From contig JAHDHE010000010.1 of the NCBI GenBank assembly GCA_020631475.1, forward strand, positions 1 to 38,604: a stretch of 38,604 nt of DNA, given 5' to 3'. Of this stretch, positions 21,040-30,058 are shown one piece after another (within the stretch, counting starts at the first letter, position 1; each line of letters opens with the position of its first letter). This DNA comes from Tenacibaculum sp. Its GTDB lineage: Bacteria > Bacteroidota > Bacteroidia > Flavobacteriales > Flavobacteriaceae. The notes below the pieces were generated by a model. It was not told where the DNA came from. It worked only from the letters and a program-made list of their open reading frames with translations, and ran no database searches. The position numbers were made by a program, and so were the translations under genes.

Positions 21040-22482
21040 ATGCAACCACTACACATATTACTCCTTATTCTTGCTTATTTTGGTGTATTAATTTTGATTT
21101 CTTACATCACAAGTAAATCAGCAAATAACAATACATTTTTTAAAGCAGATAATTCTTCTCCTTGGTATTTAGTAGCCTTTGGTATGATAGGTGCTTCACT
21201 ATCTGGAGTTACATTTATATCCGTTCCTGGATGGGTAGAAGGTCAGCAAATGAGCTACATGCAAATGGTATTAGGTTATGTTGTTGGATACGCAGTAATT
21301 GGCTTAATACTACTTCCGCTTTACTATAAATTAAATTTAACTTCTATCTATACGTATTTAGAAGATCGTTTTGGTAGATATTCCTACAAAACAGGAGCTT
21401 CATTCTTTTTATTATCAAGAACAGTTGGAGCGGCTTTTCGTTTATTTTTAGTAGCCAATGTATTACAATTAATTTTGTTCGATGCTTACGGAATTCCGTT
21501 TTGGGTAACCGTAACTATCACCATTTTACTAATTTGGTTATATACTTTTAAAGGAGGAATAAAAACTATTGTCTGGACAGATACTTTACAAACCTTGTTT
21601 ATGTTAATTGCTGTTGGTGTTTGTATTTATATGATACAAAACGAAATGCAAATAGATAGTTTATTCTCTTATATTTCTGAAAATAAATTATCTAAAATAT
21701 TCTTTTTTGATGATGTAAAAGCTGGTAATTATTTTTGGAAGCGTTTCTTTTCAGGAGCATTTATTGCTATTGTAATGACTGGATTAGATCAAGATATGAT
21801 GCAAAAAAACTTAACGTGTCGCAATTTAAAAGATGCTCAAAAAAACATGTTTTGGTTTACCATTGTCTTGGTAATTGTAAATTTTTTCTTTTTAGCATTA
21901 GGGGTTTTATTAACCGATTATGCAACCGCAAACGGAATTAACGCTCATAAAGACAACCTTTTTCCAATGATAGCAATGAGTGGTGATTTAGGGATTGCTA
22001 CTTCACTATTCTTTTTATTAGGATTAATTGCCGCTGCCTATTCGAGTGCCGATAGTGCCTTAACATCGTTAACTACCTCGTTTAGTATTGATATTTTAGA
22101 AATTGACAAAAAAGACAACCAACAAGAACAAGAAGAAACACGTAAAAAGATTCATGTTTTATTCTCATTGATATTAATTGCTACCATTTTAATCTTCAAA
22201 TATTTTATTGCTGACGCAAGTGTAATTGCTAAAATATTTCAATTTGCAGGTTATACATACGGACCTTTATTAGGTTTGTATGCTTTCGGTTTATTTACCA
22301 AACTACAAGTAAAAGATAAATTAGTACCTATTATCTGTTTGATTTCTCCTGTACTTACTTATTTGATAAGTATTTTTAGTAAATCTCAATTTAATTTTGA
22401 TTTCGGATTCTTTGTCTTAATCTTAAACGGGTTCATTACTTTCTTAGGATTATTAGTTATTAAAACTACTAAAAATGCCTAA
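21040..22482 (+). CDS. Sodium/solute symporter (SSS family)
   Basis: This 480-aa inner-membrane carrier has about 13 helices. Typical SSS features are FGMIGASLSGVTFISVPGW in helices 1-2, LLSRTVGAAFRLFL, the YTFKGGIKTIVWTDTLQT segment, MTGLDQDMMQKNLTCRN, and the helix-8 region AAAYSSADSALTSLTTSFSID with the Ser/Thr residues expected for Na+ binding. The substrate is not readable from sequence. ATG 21040 is preferred; a TTG five codons upstream lies within the inverted repeat. Confidence 0.88.
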   Translation: MQPLHILLLILAYFGVLILISYITSKSANNNTFFKADNSSPWYLVAFGMIGASLSGVTFISVPGWVEGQQMSYMQMVLGYVVGYAVIGLILLPLYYKLNLTSIYTYLEDRFGRYSYKTGASFFLLSRTVGAAFRLFLVANVLQLILFDAYGIPFWVTVTITILLIWLYTFKGGIKTIVWTDTLQTLFMLIAVGVCIYMIQNEMQIDSLFSYISENKLSKIFFFDDVKAGNYFWKRFFSGAFIAIVMTGLDQDMMQKNLTCRNLKDAQKNMFWFTIVLVIVNFFFLALGVLLTDYATANGINAHKDNLFPMIAMSGDLGIATSLFFLLGLIAAAYSSADSALTSLTTSFSIDILEIDKKDNQQEQEETRKKIHVLFSLILIATILIFKYFIADASVIAKIFQFAGYTYGPLLGLYAFGLFTKLQVKDKLVPIICLISPVLTYLISIFSKSQFNFDFGFFVLILNGFITFLGLLVIKTTKNA

Positions 22483-22651
22483 AAAGGGAAAAGCAAAAAA
22501 TACGGTAAACAAGGCGAAACATACTCGCTTAATGAAACAGAAAGAAAACAAAGTAAAGCTTGAAAAACAGCGTAATAAAGAACGCTTGAAAGCATTGGTT
22601 AAAAAGATGAATGAACAAAAAGAAAATGACAGCAAAACAAATAATAACTAA
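22475..22651 (+). CDS. Small basic, Lys-rich protein
   Basis: This 58-aa protein (MPKKGKAKNTVNKAKH...) is about one third Lys/Arg and probably one long helix. It overlaps the end of the symporter by 8 nt and the start of the cupin gene by ~26 nt, so translation of the three is probably coupled. No family recognised. The codon pattern and the tight overlaps argue that it is real; the composition would suit nucleic-acid binding, which is only a guess. Confidence 0.6.
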   Translation: MPKKGKAKNTVNKAKHTRLMKQKENKVKLEKQRNKERLKALVKKMNEQKENDSKTNNN

Positions 22652-23126
22652 ATTCAATTTAACCGAACATCCAGAGGGTGGGTATTACAAAGAAACTTAT
22701 AGAAGTAACGGTATTATACAAAATGTACATCTATCTTCTGATTTTATTGGAGATCGAAATTATTCTACTTCAATATACTTCTTATTAACTTCTGATAAAT
22801 TCTCCGCGTTTCATAAAATAAATCAAGAAGAGATTTGGCATTTTTATAAAGGAAGTGCTTTAAAGTTACACATGATATCCCCTAATGGAGATTACTCTTT
22901 TGTTATGATTGGAAACAACTTAGAACAAAACGAACAACCACAATTTGTGGTTCCAGCTGGATATTGGTTTGCCGCAGAAGTTTTAAAAAAAGATGCATAC
23001 GCTTTTACAGGTTGTACAGTTGCTCCTGGTTTTGATTTTAGAGATTTTGTGTTGCCTAAAAGAGCTGAGTTAATACAATTATTTCCACAACATTCTGAAA
23101 TAATTACCAAACTTACACATAGCTAA
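22626..23126 (+). CDS. Cupin-fold protein, DUF985 family
   Basis: This is a ~166-aa single-domain cupin. LTEHPEGGYYKETYRS at the start is the DUF985 hallmark. It is followed by SIYFLLTSDKFSAFHKINQEEIWHFYKGSAL (metal-site His/Glu), the QFVVPAGYWFAAEV strand, and GCTVAPGFDFRDFVLPKR. Function unknown; relatives have a sugar-isomerase-like cupin fold. ATG 22626 is favoured because homology begins just after it; ATG 22611 is five codons earlier. Confidence 0.82.
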   Translation: MTAKQIITKFNLTEHPEGGYYKETYRSNGIIQNVHLSSDFIGDRNYSTSIYFLLTSDKFSAFHKINQEEIWHFYKGSALKLHMISPNGDYSFVMIGNNLEQNEQPQFVVPAGYWFAAEVLKKDAYAFTGCTVAPGFDFRDFVLPKRAELIQLFPQHSEIITKLTHS

Positions 23127-23170
23127 ACTCATATAAATTTGGTTTGTTTCTTAACTCTTTTTCTAATAAC

Positions 23171-23228
23171 TTCGTTAACTCACTGATATAAGTCATTAAA
23201 ACGTACTCATATCATTAAAGTTAACGAA
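23171..23228. terminator. Inverted repeat between convergent genes
   Basis: TTCGTTAACT (23171-23180) pairs perfectly with AGTTAACGAA (23219-23228), and an inner TGATAT/ATATCA pair fits the same hairpin. It lies between the convergent cupin and phosphotransferase genes, so a bidirectional terminator is possible, although no strong T run is present. Confidence 0.4.
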
Positions 23229-23264
23229 AGGTTAATTTAGAATACAAAAACTACTATCTGGTTT

Positions 23265-24233
23265 TCACAAACTTATTAAAACCGAATCAATAATTTTTTT
23301 GTTATAGTTATTTATTTTTTGATGCGTTGGCATCCAACCCAATAAAAAACGCATAAAATCAGTACATGCTATTGGATATAATTGTCTCCACTCTTTTTCT
23401 AACAATAAAAAATCAAAAGAAAATTTAGTAGTATTAAATGCATTATGCAATTCATCAAAATAGTAATTCAACAATTCAGTTTCATAAGTTTCTAATTCAT
23501 TATTTGAAAGACAACTTCCTAAAAAATAAGCGATATCTTTCATTCCACAACCTCCGCCAACATATTGAAAATCTACTGCAGCAACTTTTGTTCCGTCTTT
23601 AGAAAAACAAAAGTTAGCCAATTTTGCATCACCATGTACTATCGTTTGGTAGTTACAAGTGTTTAATAATTCATCAATCAAATGTGCTTTGGCTTTTAGT
23701 TCAGCATATTCAATTTTCTCAAACTCATCTGGTCGAGTTGCTAAATGCCAATAAGTTCCTACTTTCCATAATCCTTTCGGTTTTTTATTTAAAAAATTAA
23801 CATGAAAATTCGCCAACCATTTTAAACAAACTTTAACCTCATTTAAAGTCACCTTTGTTTTTCGTAAAGGATAGTTTTCGTTTAAATCTTCTAAAACAAT
23901 ATATTGTTTATTCGCTTGAGAAAAAGAACCAATTAACTTAGGCACTTTACAAAGATTGGTGCATTGTTTACTAAATTGTTGATACCAATGAGTTTCCACT
24001 TGATATGACTTCACTTTTCGTTGATGTGAAAAATTGGTATCCCAACCTCTCGGATGATTGGTTTCTTTATCTAAATCTATAAATTTTACCACAACAGTTT
24101 TTAAAGGTGAATTCTTTAACTCATAACGAGAAATAGATCCATAATTACTCCATAATAACTGGATTACTTCTAGTTGGTTACATGAAGTAGCGTGAGTAAT
24201 TTTTAAAAGGTAATCGATAAAATTTGAATCCAT
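23265..24233 (-). CDS. Aminoglycoside-phosphotransferase/ecdysteroid-kinase-like protein
   Basis: This 322-aa protein has a kinase-like fold. The N-lobe has SRYELKNSPLKTVVVKFI with an ATP-site Lys. The hinge is YIVLEDLNENYP. The catalytic loop is IVHGDAKLANFCFS (HGDxxxxN), then AAVDFQYVGGGCGMKDIAYFLG (DxD-type metal site). The arrangement fits small-molecule kinases of the APH/choline/ecdysteroid-kinase group. The substrate is unknown, and a role in resistance is not indicated. It is transcribed alone. Confidence 0.82.
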   Translation of the reverse strand: MDSNFIDYLLKITHATSCNQLEVIQLLWSNYGSISRYELKNSPLKTVVVKFIDLDKETNHPRGWDTNFSHQRKVKSYQVETHWYQQFSKQCTNLCKVPKLIGSFSQANKQYIVLEDLNENYPLRKTKVTLNEVKVCLKWLANFHVNFLNKKPKGLWKVGTYWHLATRPDEFEKIEYAELKAKAHLIDELLNTCNYQTIVHGDAKLANFCFSKDGTKVAAVDFQYVGGGCGMKDIAYFLGSCLSNNELETYETELLNYYFDELHNAFNTTKFSFDFLLLEKEWRQLYPIACTDFMRFLLGWMPTHQKINNYNKKIIDSVLISL

Positions 24234-24282
24234 AAATTTTAAAATAGATAAGCTACAAAAATGATTAAATTGGTTGAAATAA

Positions 24283-24312
24283 AAAATCCCAAGTTTTACA
24301 ACTTGGGATTTT
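24283..24312 (-). terminator. Terminator of the peroxiredoxin-thioredoxin group
   Basis: AAAATCCCAAGTT (24283-24295) with AACTTGGGATTTT (24300-24312), a 13-bp perfect stem and a TTAC loop. On the minus strand it ends in a T run and lies 18 nt past the stop of the small protein gene. Confidence 0.85.
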
Positions 24313-24330
24313 CTTTTTTATATTTTTAAA

Positions 24331-24588
24331 CTATTTATCTATCGATCCTAAAACACGTTTCATAAAATTATTTAACGCTTCTTTTTTAGGGGTACCATCT
24401 TTTATCATTTTATCAACTTCAATAGCTCCGTACATGTTCGATATCAACTCGCCTATAACATCTAATTCTTCATCTTTTAAAGATGGGACTTCTGTTAAGG
24501 CTTCTAAAGTTTCAATAGTTTCAAGTACGTAATCTTGGTCGTTTTCTTCGATAAAAGAAGTTAAGTGTTTAATAACTGGTAGTTTCAT
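24331..24588 (-). CDS. Small conserved protein beside thioredoxin (DUF6952-like)
   Basis: This is an 85-aa acidic, all-helical protein (MKLPVIKHLTSFIEEND, LKDEELDVIGELISNMYGAIEVDKM). I recall very similar proteins in many Flavobacteriia directly after thioredoxin and peroxiredoxin, filed as DUF6952; the number is from memory. The role is unknown. The conserved neighbourhood suggests a part in peroxide defence or redox control. A REP-like element separates it from the thioredoxin gene. Confidence 0.7.
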   Translation of the reverse strand: MKLPVIKHLTSFIEENDQDYVLETIETLEALTEVPSLKDEELDVIGELISNMYGAIEVDKMIKDGTPKKEALNNFMKRVLGSIDK

Positions 24589-24599
24589 ATTATTATTTT

Positions 24600-24677
24600 G
24601 TCATTGCGAAGCAAAAAACAATTTGCTTTGGCAATCTGTTAATTAAAAAGAGATTACTTCACTACGTTCGTAATGAC
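24600..24677. repeat. REP-like palindromic element 2
   Basis: It begins GTCATTGCGAAGC and ends CGTAATGAC, with GGCAATCT and AGATTACTTC inner parts. It is related to 7715-7787 and is inserted between two genes of one likely operon. Confidence 0.65.
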
Positions 24678-24683
24678 GTTTAA

Positions 24684-24992
24684 TTATATAACTTCGTTAA
24701 CCAATTCTTTTAGCACATCAAACTTGTTAGTTTGAGTTTGATTTACAAATTTACCATCAACAAAAGTTGCAAAAGTTGGTAAATTACTTACATCTGCTAA
24801 TTGACGGCTTTCTGGAAACTTCTCTGCATCTGCTATTACAAAAACCATGTTTTCGTTTTCAGAAGATAACTTCTTAAATTTAGGTTTCATAATACGACAA
24901 TTACCACACCAAGTTGCAGAAAATTGCACTACTACTTTTTGATTATCTTTAACTAATTTTGCTAAATTATCTTGACTTAATTCTTGTACCAT
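24684..24992 (-). CDS. Thioredoxin-family protein (WCGNC)
   Basis: This 102-aa single-domain thioredoxin has QFSATWCGNCRIMKPKF with C29 and C32, and the cis-Pro segment NLPTFATFVDG. The active site reads CGNC instead of CGPC, which changes redox potential in known thioredoxins. With no signal peptide it is cytoplasmic. Directly downstream of the peroxiredoxin gene, it is the likely electron donor for it. Confidence 0.88.
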   Translation of the reverse strand: MVQELSQDNLAKLVKDNQKVVVQFSATWCGNCRIMKPKFKKLSSENENMVFVIADAEKFPESRQLADVSNLPTFATFVDGKFVNQTQTNKFDVLKELVNEVI

Positions 24993-25075
24993 AGTTTATA
25001 TACTTTTCGAAAGGAGCTCGTGCTCGACCCCTTCAATTGCCTTACACGAACTTAACCCTTTCTTTATTTTAATAA

Positions 25076-25717
25076 TTAGTGACTTGCTAAATATTCAGCA
25101 GTACCTTTTGCATTAGGTTGCATTGCATCTTTACCTTCTTCCCAGTTTGCAGGACAAACCTCACCTTTTTCTTGTACGTGTGTATAAGCATCGATTAAAC
25201 GTAAAAATTCGTTTACGTTACGACCTACTGGCATGTGGTTAACACCTTCATGAAATACGGTTCCTTCTTCGTCGATTAAATAAGTAGCTCTATAAGTTAC
25301 ATTATCTCCTTCAACTTGTACTGTTCCTGTAGCTTCATCATAAGTTTCGTTAGTAATATCTAAAATACCTAAGATAGATGATAAGTTACGGTTACTATCT
25401 GCTAATAAAGGGTAAGTTACACCTTCAATTCCTCCGTTATCTTTAGATTGGTTTAACCATGCAAAGTGTACTTCTGGAGTATCACAAGAAGCACCAATTA
25501 CGATAGTATTTCTTTTTTCAAACTCTCCTAAAGCTGCTTGAAAAGCGTGTAATTCGGTAGGACAAACGAAAGTAAAATCTTTTGGATACCAGAATAATAA
25601 TACTTTTTTCTTATTGTTTACTGCTTCTTCTAATACATTTACTTTAAATGTATCTCCCATTTCGTTCATTGCATCAACTCCTAAATTTGGAAATTTTTTA
25701 CCAACTGCTGTAGCCAT
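25076..25717 (-). CDS. 2-Cys peroxiredoxin (AhpC/Prx1 type)
   Basis: This 213-aa protein reduces peroxides in the cytoplasm. The peroxidatic cysteine is C52 in DFTFVCPTE; the resolving cysteine is C188 in GEVCPANW. TYRATYLIDEEGTVFHEGVNHMPVGRN contains the conserved active-site Arg region. The C-terminal extension after C188 (...KGTAEYLASH) is what typical over-oxidation-sensitive Prx1 forms carry. It is first in a group with thioredoxin and the small conserved protein. Confidence 0.92.
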   Translation of the reverse strand: MATAVGKKFPNLGVDAMNEMGDTFKVNVLEEAVNNKKKVLLFWYPKDFTFVCPTELHAFQAALGEFEKRNTIVIGASCDTPEVHFAWLNQSKDNGGIEGVTYPLLADSNRNLSSILGILDITNETYDEATGTVQVEGDNVTYRATYLIDEEGTVFHEGVNHMPVGRNVNEFLRLIDAYTHVQEKGEVCPANWEEGKDAMQPNAKGTAEYLASH

Positions 25718-25757
25718 TTTATATATTTTTTATTAATTAATTATTGTTTTACGAGTA

Positions 25758-25765
25758 CAAATATA
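25758..25765 (-). promoter_or_regulatory. -7 box of the peroxiredoxin gene
   Basis: On the minus strand this reads TATATTTG, a full TAnnTTTG match, about 40 nt before the peroxiredoxin ATG. No clear -33 TTG. Confidence 0.5.
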
Positions 25766-25790
25766 CCACCGAAAAAAAGTTTGTAATAAA

Positions 25791-25827
25791 AAAGTTGATG
25801 CTAATTTTTTATTTTAGCATCAACTTT
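25791..25827. terminator. Hairpin between peroxiredoxin and the katG relic
   Basis: AAAGTTGATGCTAA (25791-25804) pairs with TTAGCATCAACTTT (25814-25827), a 14-bp perfect stem with a T/A loop. It sits upstream of the peroxiredoxin promoter. It may be the old terminator of a leftward gene that has been lost. Confidence 0.5.
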
Positions 25828-25891
25828 ATTTATAGTTTCATTTATTTAAAATCAGTTTTGATTATTTTATTTTATATTTTCAACAGTTACG

Positions 25892-25917
25892 AAATTATTT
25901 ACTTGCAAAAAGTTTTA
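25892..25917 (-). repeat. 26-bp copy of the 3' end of the NtrC-type regulator gene
   Basis: This is identical to 31052-31077, which covers the last codons (VKLFASK and stop) of the minus-strand regulator and the bases just past it. It may be a leftover of a duplication or rearrangement. It is too short for any function to be claimed. Confidence 0.5.
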
Positions 25918-25932
25918 AACGTTTTATAAGTT

Positions 25933-26519
<587 letters not shown>

Positions 26520-26532
26520 AATTATATTTCAT

Positions 26533-26565
26533 AAAAAAAGGAGCGTATTTAACGCTCCTTTTTTT
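26533..26565. terminator. Bidirectional terminator, katG relic / AI-2E permease
   Basis: AAAAAAAGGAGCGT (26533-26546) with ACGCTCCTTTTTTT (26552-26565) and an ATTTA loop. It has T runs on both strands and lies between convergent reading directions. Confidence 0.9.
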
Positions 26566-26581
26566 ATAATATTTCTGTAAC

Positions 26582-27595
26582 TTAAGCTTTTTCTAAATAA
26601 TTTTGTATGTATATTTTTTTCACTAATAAAAGCAAAATAGCAACCACAGGAGTAGCCAATATTAATCCTAAATAACCAGTAAATAACCCCAGAACAACTT
26701 GTGCAATTAAAATTAAAGCCATAGGAAAAGATATTACTTCTCTTTGTATTAATGGTGTTATAATATTACTTTCTATCACTTGAATTCCTGTATATAATAA
26801 AAAAGTGTATAAAACATATTCATCTCCTTTAGAAAAAGCAATAAGTAATGCTGGAGCTAATGCTATTATTGGACCAACATTTGGTATAAAAGCACATATA
26901 GTAGCTATTATCGCTAATGTAAGAGCTAAAGGGACTCCTAATAAATACAATCCAATTCCTGTTAAAAATCCAACTATTAACATTGAAAAGAGTTTTCCTA
27001 AAAGCCACTTTTTAAGTATTTTTTCGATAGATATTATCGTTTTTAACACTTCTTTTCTGCTATTTTTTGTAAATAACTGAATTATACCATCTATATAAAT
27101 TGATGGTTGAACTAGAAAAAAAAAACCTAAAGCTATCATTATATAGAAATCTCCAATAATACCAAAAACTGAACTAAAAAAACTTTGTATATTACCTGAA
27201 ACACCTTTACTTTTAAACGAATTATTTATATTCTCAACTATATAATTTAATGCTTCGTTAGACTGAATTGTTTTTCTTAATGAGTTAATAGCTTCGGGTA
27301 AATCATTTTTTAAAATTATAATTTGCTCAGTAATTCTAGGATATAAATTATAGATTAATAAGGTAAAAATCCCAATAATAAAACCAACCGTAAAAACAGT
27401 TATTATCCTTTTATTTGTTTTAGGTAATTTTTCATTTATAAATGATGCTATTCCATCAAAAAAAAGAGCTATTAATGTTCCTCCTAAAATTAACAGCAAC
27501 ACTTTAAAAACATATAAAAAGAAAAGGGTTAATAATAAAACTAACACTACTATAAATGTAATTTTAGCCGTTTTTGTTATTAAGTTTGATTGCAT
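26582..27595 (-). CDS. AI-2E family transporter
   Basis: This 337-aa membrane protein has the AI-2E/PerM family shape: two or three N-terminal helices, a soluble amphipathic middle (~65-145), then five helices. Typical blocks are WLLGKLFSMLIVGFLTGIGLYLLGVPLAL, ICAFIPNVGPIIALAPALLIA and the end SFPMALILIAQVVLGLFTGYLGLILATPVVAI. Family members export small molecules or exchange ions. The name does not prove autoinducer-2 export. It is transcribed alone. Confidence 0.88.
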   Translation of the reverse strand: MQSNLITKTAKITFIVVLVLLLTLFFLYVFKVLLLILGGTLIALFFDGIASFINEKLPKTNKRIITVFTVGFIIGIFTLLIYNLYPRITEQIIILKNDLPEAINSLRKTIQSNEALNYIVENINNSFKSKGVSGNIQSFFSSVFGIIGDFYIMIALGFFFLVQPSIYIDGIIQLFTKNSRKEVLKTIISIEKILKKWLLGKLFSMLIVGFLTGIGLYLLGVPLALTLAIIATICAFIPNVGPIIALAPALLIAFSKGDEYVLYTFLLYTGIQVIESNIITPLIQREVISFPMALILIAQVVLGLFTGYLGLILATPVVAILLLLVKKIYIQNYLEKA

Positions 27596-27620
27596 AAATG
27601 TTTTGATTTCTTTTACTCTA

Positions 27621-27628
27621 CAAAAATA
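27621..27628 (-). promoter_or_regulatory. -7 box of the AI-2E permease gene
   Basis: On the minus strand this reads TATTTTTG (TAnnTTTG), ~25 nt before the ATG. No convincing -33 element. Confidence 0.42.
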
Positions 27629-27803
27629 CTTCTAAGTTTCTATATTAAGTAACGCTATTAAACATATAATTAACTCATTTCCTTTAATGGAAAAGTATTA
27701 CTCTTTTTAAATTTAAATATTAAATGAGTTGATATTAATTTTATATAAGCTAATCTTATAAATTTTACTAACTTATTTTTGAACTAAAATTGAATTTTTA
27801 TTT

Positions 27804-28370
27804 ATGAACAATCAAAAAAACAAAATAATTCCTAATAAAATTTTTAATAAAGTTAATGAAGCTTTAGCTTATTTTCCTTTATTAAAAGATGTTTCAATAG
27901 AGTTTAAATTTAAAAAGAATATTAAAAAATCAACAATGCAAGCGCAACCTAGGTTTTTAAATTTATTAACCAATAGAAACCATAGAGAATATGTTATATA
28001 TATAAGTGATAAGTTTAAAATTTCTAATCAAGAATTAAAAACAACAAATATTCCACATAATGTTTTTGTGGGATGGATAGGGCACGAACTTGGACATATT
28101 GTTGATTATGAAAGCATGAATAACTGGGAGTTAATAGTATTCGGTTTTAAATATTTATTCTTAAAAAATCATATAATTCAAGCAGAAAGAAGAGCCGATT
28201 TTCATGCCATACAACAAGGTATGGAACATTATATAATAGAAACTAAGAATTTTATTTTAAACCACGCTAACATATCACAAGCGTACAAAAACAGAATTAA
28301 AAAGTTTTATTTATCACCCGAAGAAATCATGCAGCTAGTTACCGAAAAAAGTAAAAAAGAGTCTAGTTAA
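27804..28370 (+). CDS. HELGH-motif zinc metallopeptidase-like protein
   Basis: This is a 188-aa protein. H94-E-L-G-H98 in VGWIGHELGHIVDYES is a zincin motif. E128 and D132 in QAERRADFHAIQQG are good third-ligand candidates, as in M48/M78-like folds. No signal peptide and no strong membrane helix, though FGFKYLFL is hydrophobic. No named family recognised. The N-terminal ~50 residues are Lys-rich. It is convergent with the GH3 gene, sharing TTAA at the stop codons. Confidence 0.7.
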   Translation: MNNQKNKIIPNKIFNKVNEALAYFPLLKDVSIEFKFKKNIKKSTMQAQPRFLNLLTNRNHREYVIYISDKFKISNQELKTTNIPHNVFVGWIGHELGHIVDYESMNNWELIVFGFKYLFLKNHIIQAERRADFHAIQQGMEHYIIETKNFILNHANISQAYKNRIKKFYLSPEEIMQLVTEKSKKESS

Positions 28371-29902
28371 TTATTTTGTTGATCTTTTACAAAGGCTTCC
28401 CATTCTATAAATTTTTCTTTACCCATAACTCTTTCCATTTTTACTTGCCCACCTTTTTTCTTATTGTGTTCATTCCATTTATGAAAAATCTCTACTGGTA
28501 TTAGATTAACTTTTACTCCTTCTAAAGCTTTGCTTCTTGCTACTTTATAGTTTTTATTTGCTTCTTTCAAAAATGTATCTAAAACTTCTGATACTTTTGT
28601 TTCTTCTTCTTTTAAGTTTGTTCCTAAATACCAATTATGATAAAAATCATCATCTTTATCTCGTTTTGCACAAATGGTATACTCTGTAATTTGAGTATTA
28701 AAATGATTTTCTAAACTTCTCATTGCATCGTCCATTTTATTGACTGATAATTGAGAACCTACTGTATTTAAGAAAAACTTTGTTCTTCCTGTAATCTTGA
28801 TTTCAGCTCTTTCTACATCTGTAAATTCAATTGTGTCTCCAATAAGATACCTCCATGCACCACTAACGGTACTTATAATTAAAACGTAATCTTGATTTTT
28901 TTCTACTTGAGATAATGTAATAGACGGAGCACTTTCTTTCAATGTTCCATCTGAATTAATATACTTAGGTTTAAAGGGTACAAATTCGAAATAAATTCCA
29001 TTATCTGTATTTAATTGCATAGCATTCGTTTCTGGTCTTACCTGAGTTGCAATATATCCTTCAGAAGCTAAATATGTATCTATCACTATAACTTCTTTTC
29101 CTAACAAAGATTTAAAGCTTTTCTCATACGGACCAAAAGCAACTCCGCCAGAGGTGTAAACTTGTAGATTAGGCCATATTTCGTGAATATGATTTAAATT
29201 ATGATAATCAATTACTTTTTGAAGCATTAATTCTATCCAAGATGGAATTCCGCTTAAAGCTCCTATATCCCAACTTTTGGCTTTTTTAGCTATTTTTTCT
29301 ACTCGTTCTTCCCAGTTATCAATTTTTGCAATTTCTTCACCAGGCTTATAATAACCTTTAAACCAAAAAGGAATGTTACTAGCACTAATTCCACTTATTT
29401 CTCCTTCTAATTTATTATCATCACGCTCATGTAAATCAGTAGAGCTACCTAGCATCATAATTTCTCTTTCAAAAAAACTTGATGGCAAATCAAAATTTTT
29501 AAGAGCCAATACTTGCCTTATTCCTGATTGTCTAATTGCCTCGATCATTTCAACGGTAACAGGTATTCGTTTACTCTCTTTTCCTGTTGTTCCAGAACTT
29601 AAAGCAAAATAATTAGGGCTATTAGGCCATGTTACATTTTTTTCTCCTTTATGTAATTTAGACCACCATTTTTCATTAATACTTTTGTAATCAAAATAAG
29701 GAATTGTTTCAGCAAATTTAATTTCTGGAGTTTCAGAATCGCTTATACTTTTAAAATTATATTTTTTCCCGAATTGAGTATCTTTTGCTGTAAGCAATAA
29801 CTCTTTTAAAACTTTTTGCTGTTTTTTTACGTGGTTATCTGTGTCTACAAAAATATTTGCAACATCAATAACACTTTTAATTATACCTCCTAAAACTGCC
29901 AT
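28367..29902 (-). CDS. GH3 auxin-responsive-family acyl-adenylating enzyme
   Basis: This 511-aa protein has the fold and motifs of GH3-like proteins in the ANL adenylating superfamily. NYFALSSGTTGKESKRIPVT is the P-loop-like ATP motif. VYTSGGVAFGPYE and IDTYLASEGYIATQ follow, then YLIGDTIEFTDVERAEIKITGRTKFFLN with the hinge. In plants GH3 enzymes join amino acids to acyl acids; the substrate of bacterial ones is unknown. The length is normal for Bacteroidota members. Confidence 0.85.
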   Translation of the reverse strand: MAVLGGIIKSVIDVANIFVDTDNHVKKQQKVLKELLLTAKDTQFGKKYNFKSISDSETPEIKFAETIPYFDYKSINEKWWSKLHKGEKNVTWPNSPNYFALSSGTTGKESKRIPVTVEMIEAIRQSGIRQVLALKNFDLPSSFFEREIMMLGSSTDLHERDDNKLEGEISGISASNIPFWFKGYYKPGEEIAKIDNWEERVEKIAKKAKSWDIGALSGIPSWIELMLQKVIDYHNLNHIHEIWPNLQVYTSGGVAFGPYEKSFKSLLGKEVIVIDTYLASEGYIATQVRPETNAMQLNTDNGIYFEFVPFKPKYINSDGTLKESAPSITLSQVEKNQDYVLIISTVSGAWRYLIGDTIEFTDVERAEIKITGRTKFFLNTVGSQLSVNKMDDAMRSLENHFNTQITEYTICAKRDKDDDFYHNWYLGTNLKEEETKVSEVLDTFLKEANKNYKVARSKALEGVKVNLIPVEIFHKWNEHNKKKGGQVKMERVMGKEKFIEWEAFVKDQQNN

Positions 29903-29919
29903 AAAACTTATTTTTTATT

Positions 29920-29951
29920 CAAAAATAGGCAAACAGAATGATTCTACACAA
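29920..29951 (-). promoter_or_regulatory. Promoter of the GH3-family gene
   Basis: On the minus strand, TTG (29949-29951) and TATTTTTG (29920-29927) are separated by 21 nt, close to the Bacteroidota TTG...TAnnTTTG promoter. The ATG is 17 nt further on. Confidence 0.55.
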
Positions 29952-30013
29952 GGTATATATCTATTGAGTTAACAATTATTTTTTTTGAGTTAATACTTGG
30001 TTTAAAACCACAT

Positions 30014-30021
30014 TACTTTTG
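30014..30021 (+). promoter_or_regulatory. -7 box of the YtxH operon
   Basis: TACTTTTG matches TAnnTTTG, 37 nt before the YtxH ATG. A TTG at 29997-29999 is 14 nt away, shorter than usual. Confidence 0.5.
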
Positions 30022-30058
30022 TATCAGAAATAAATTATTAATTAAAAAACAATATAAT

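Noticed and set aside
23265..24233. Phosphotransferase as an antibiotic-resistance gene
   Set aside because: Only the general kinase motifs are present; nothing links it to known aminoglycoside kinases or to a mobile element.
25744..25929. A 61-aa hydrophobic ORF upstream of the katG relic
   Set aside because: It overlaps the peroxiredoxin promoter and a perfect hairpin, has a composition dictated by AT-rich sequence, and no recognisable protein features.
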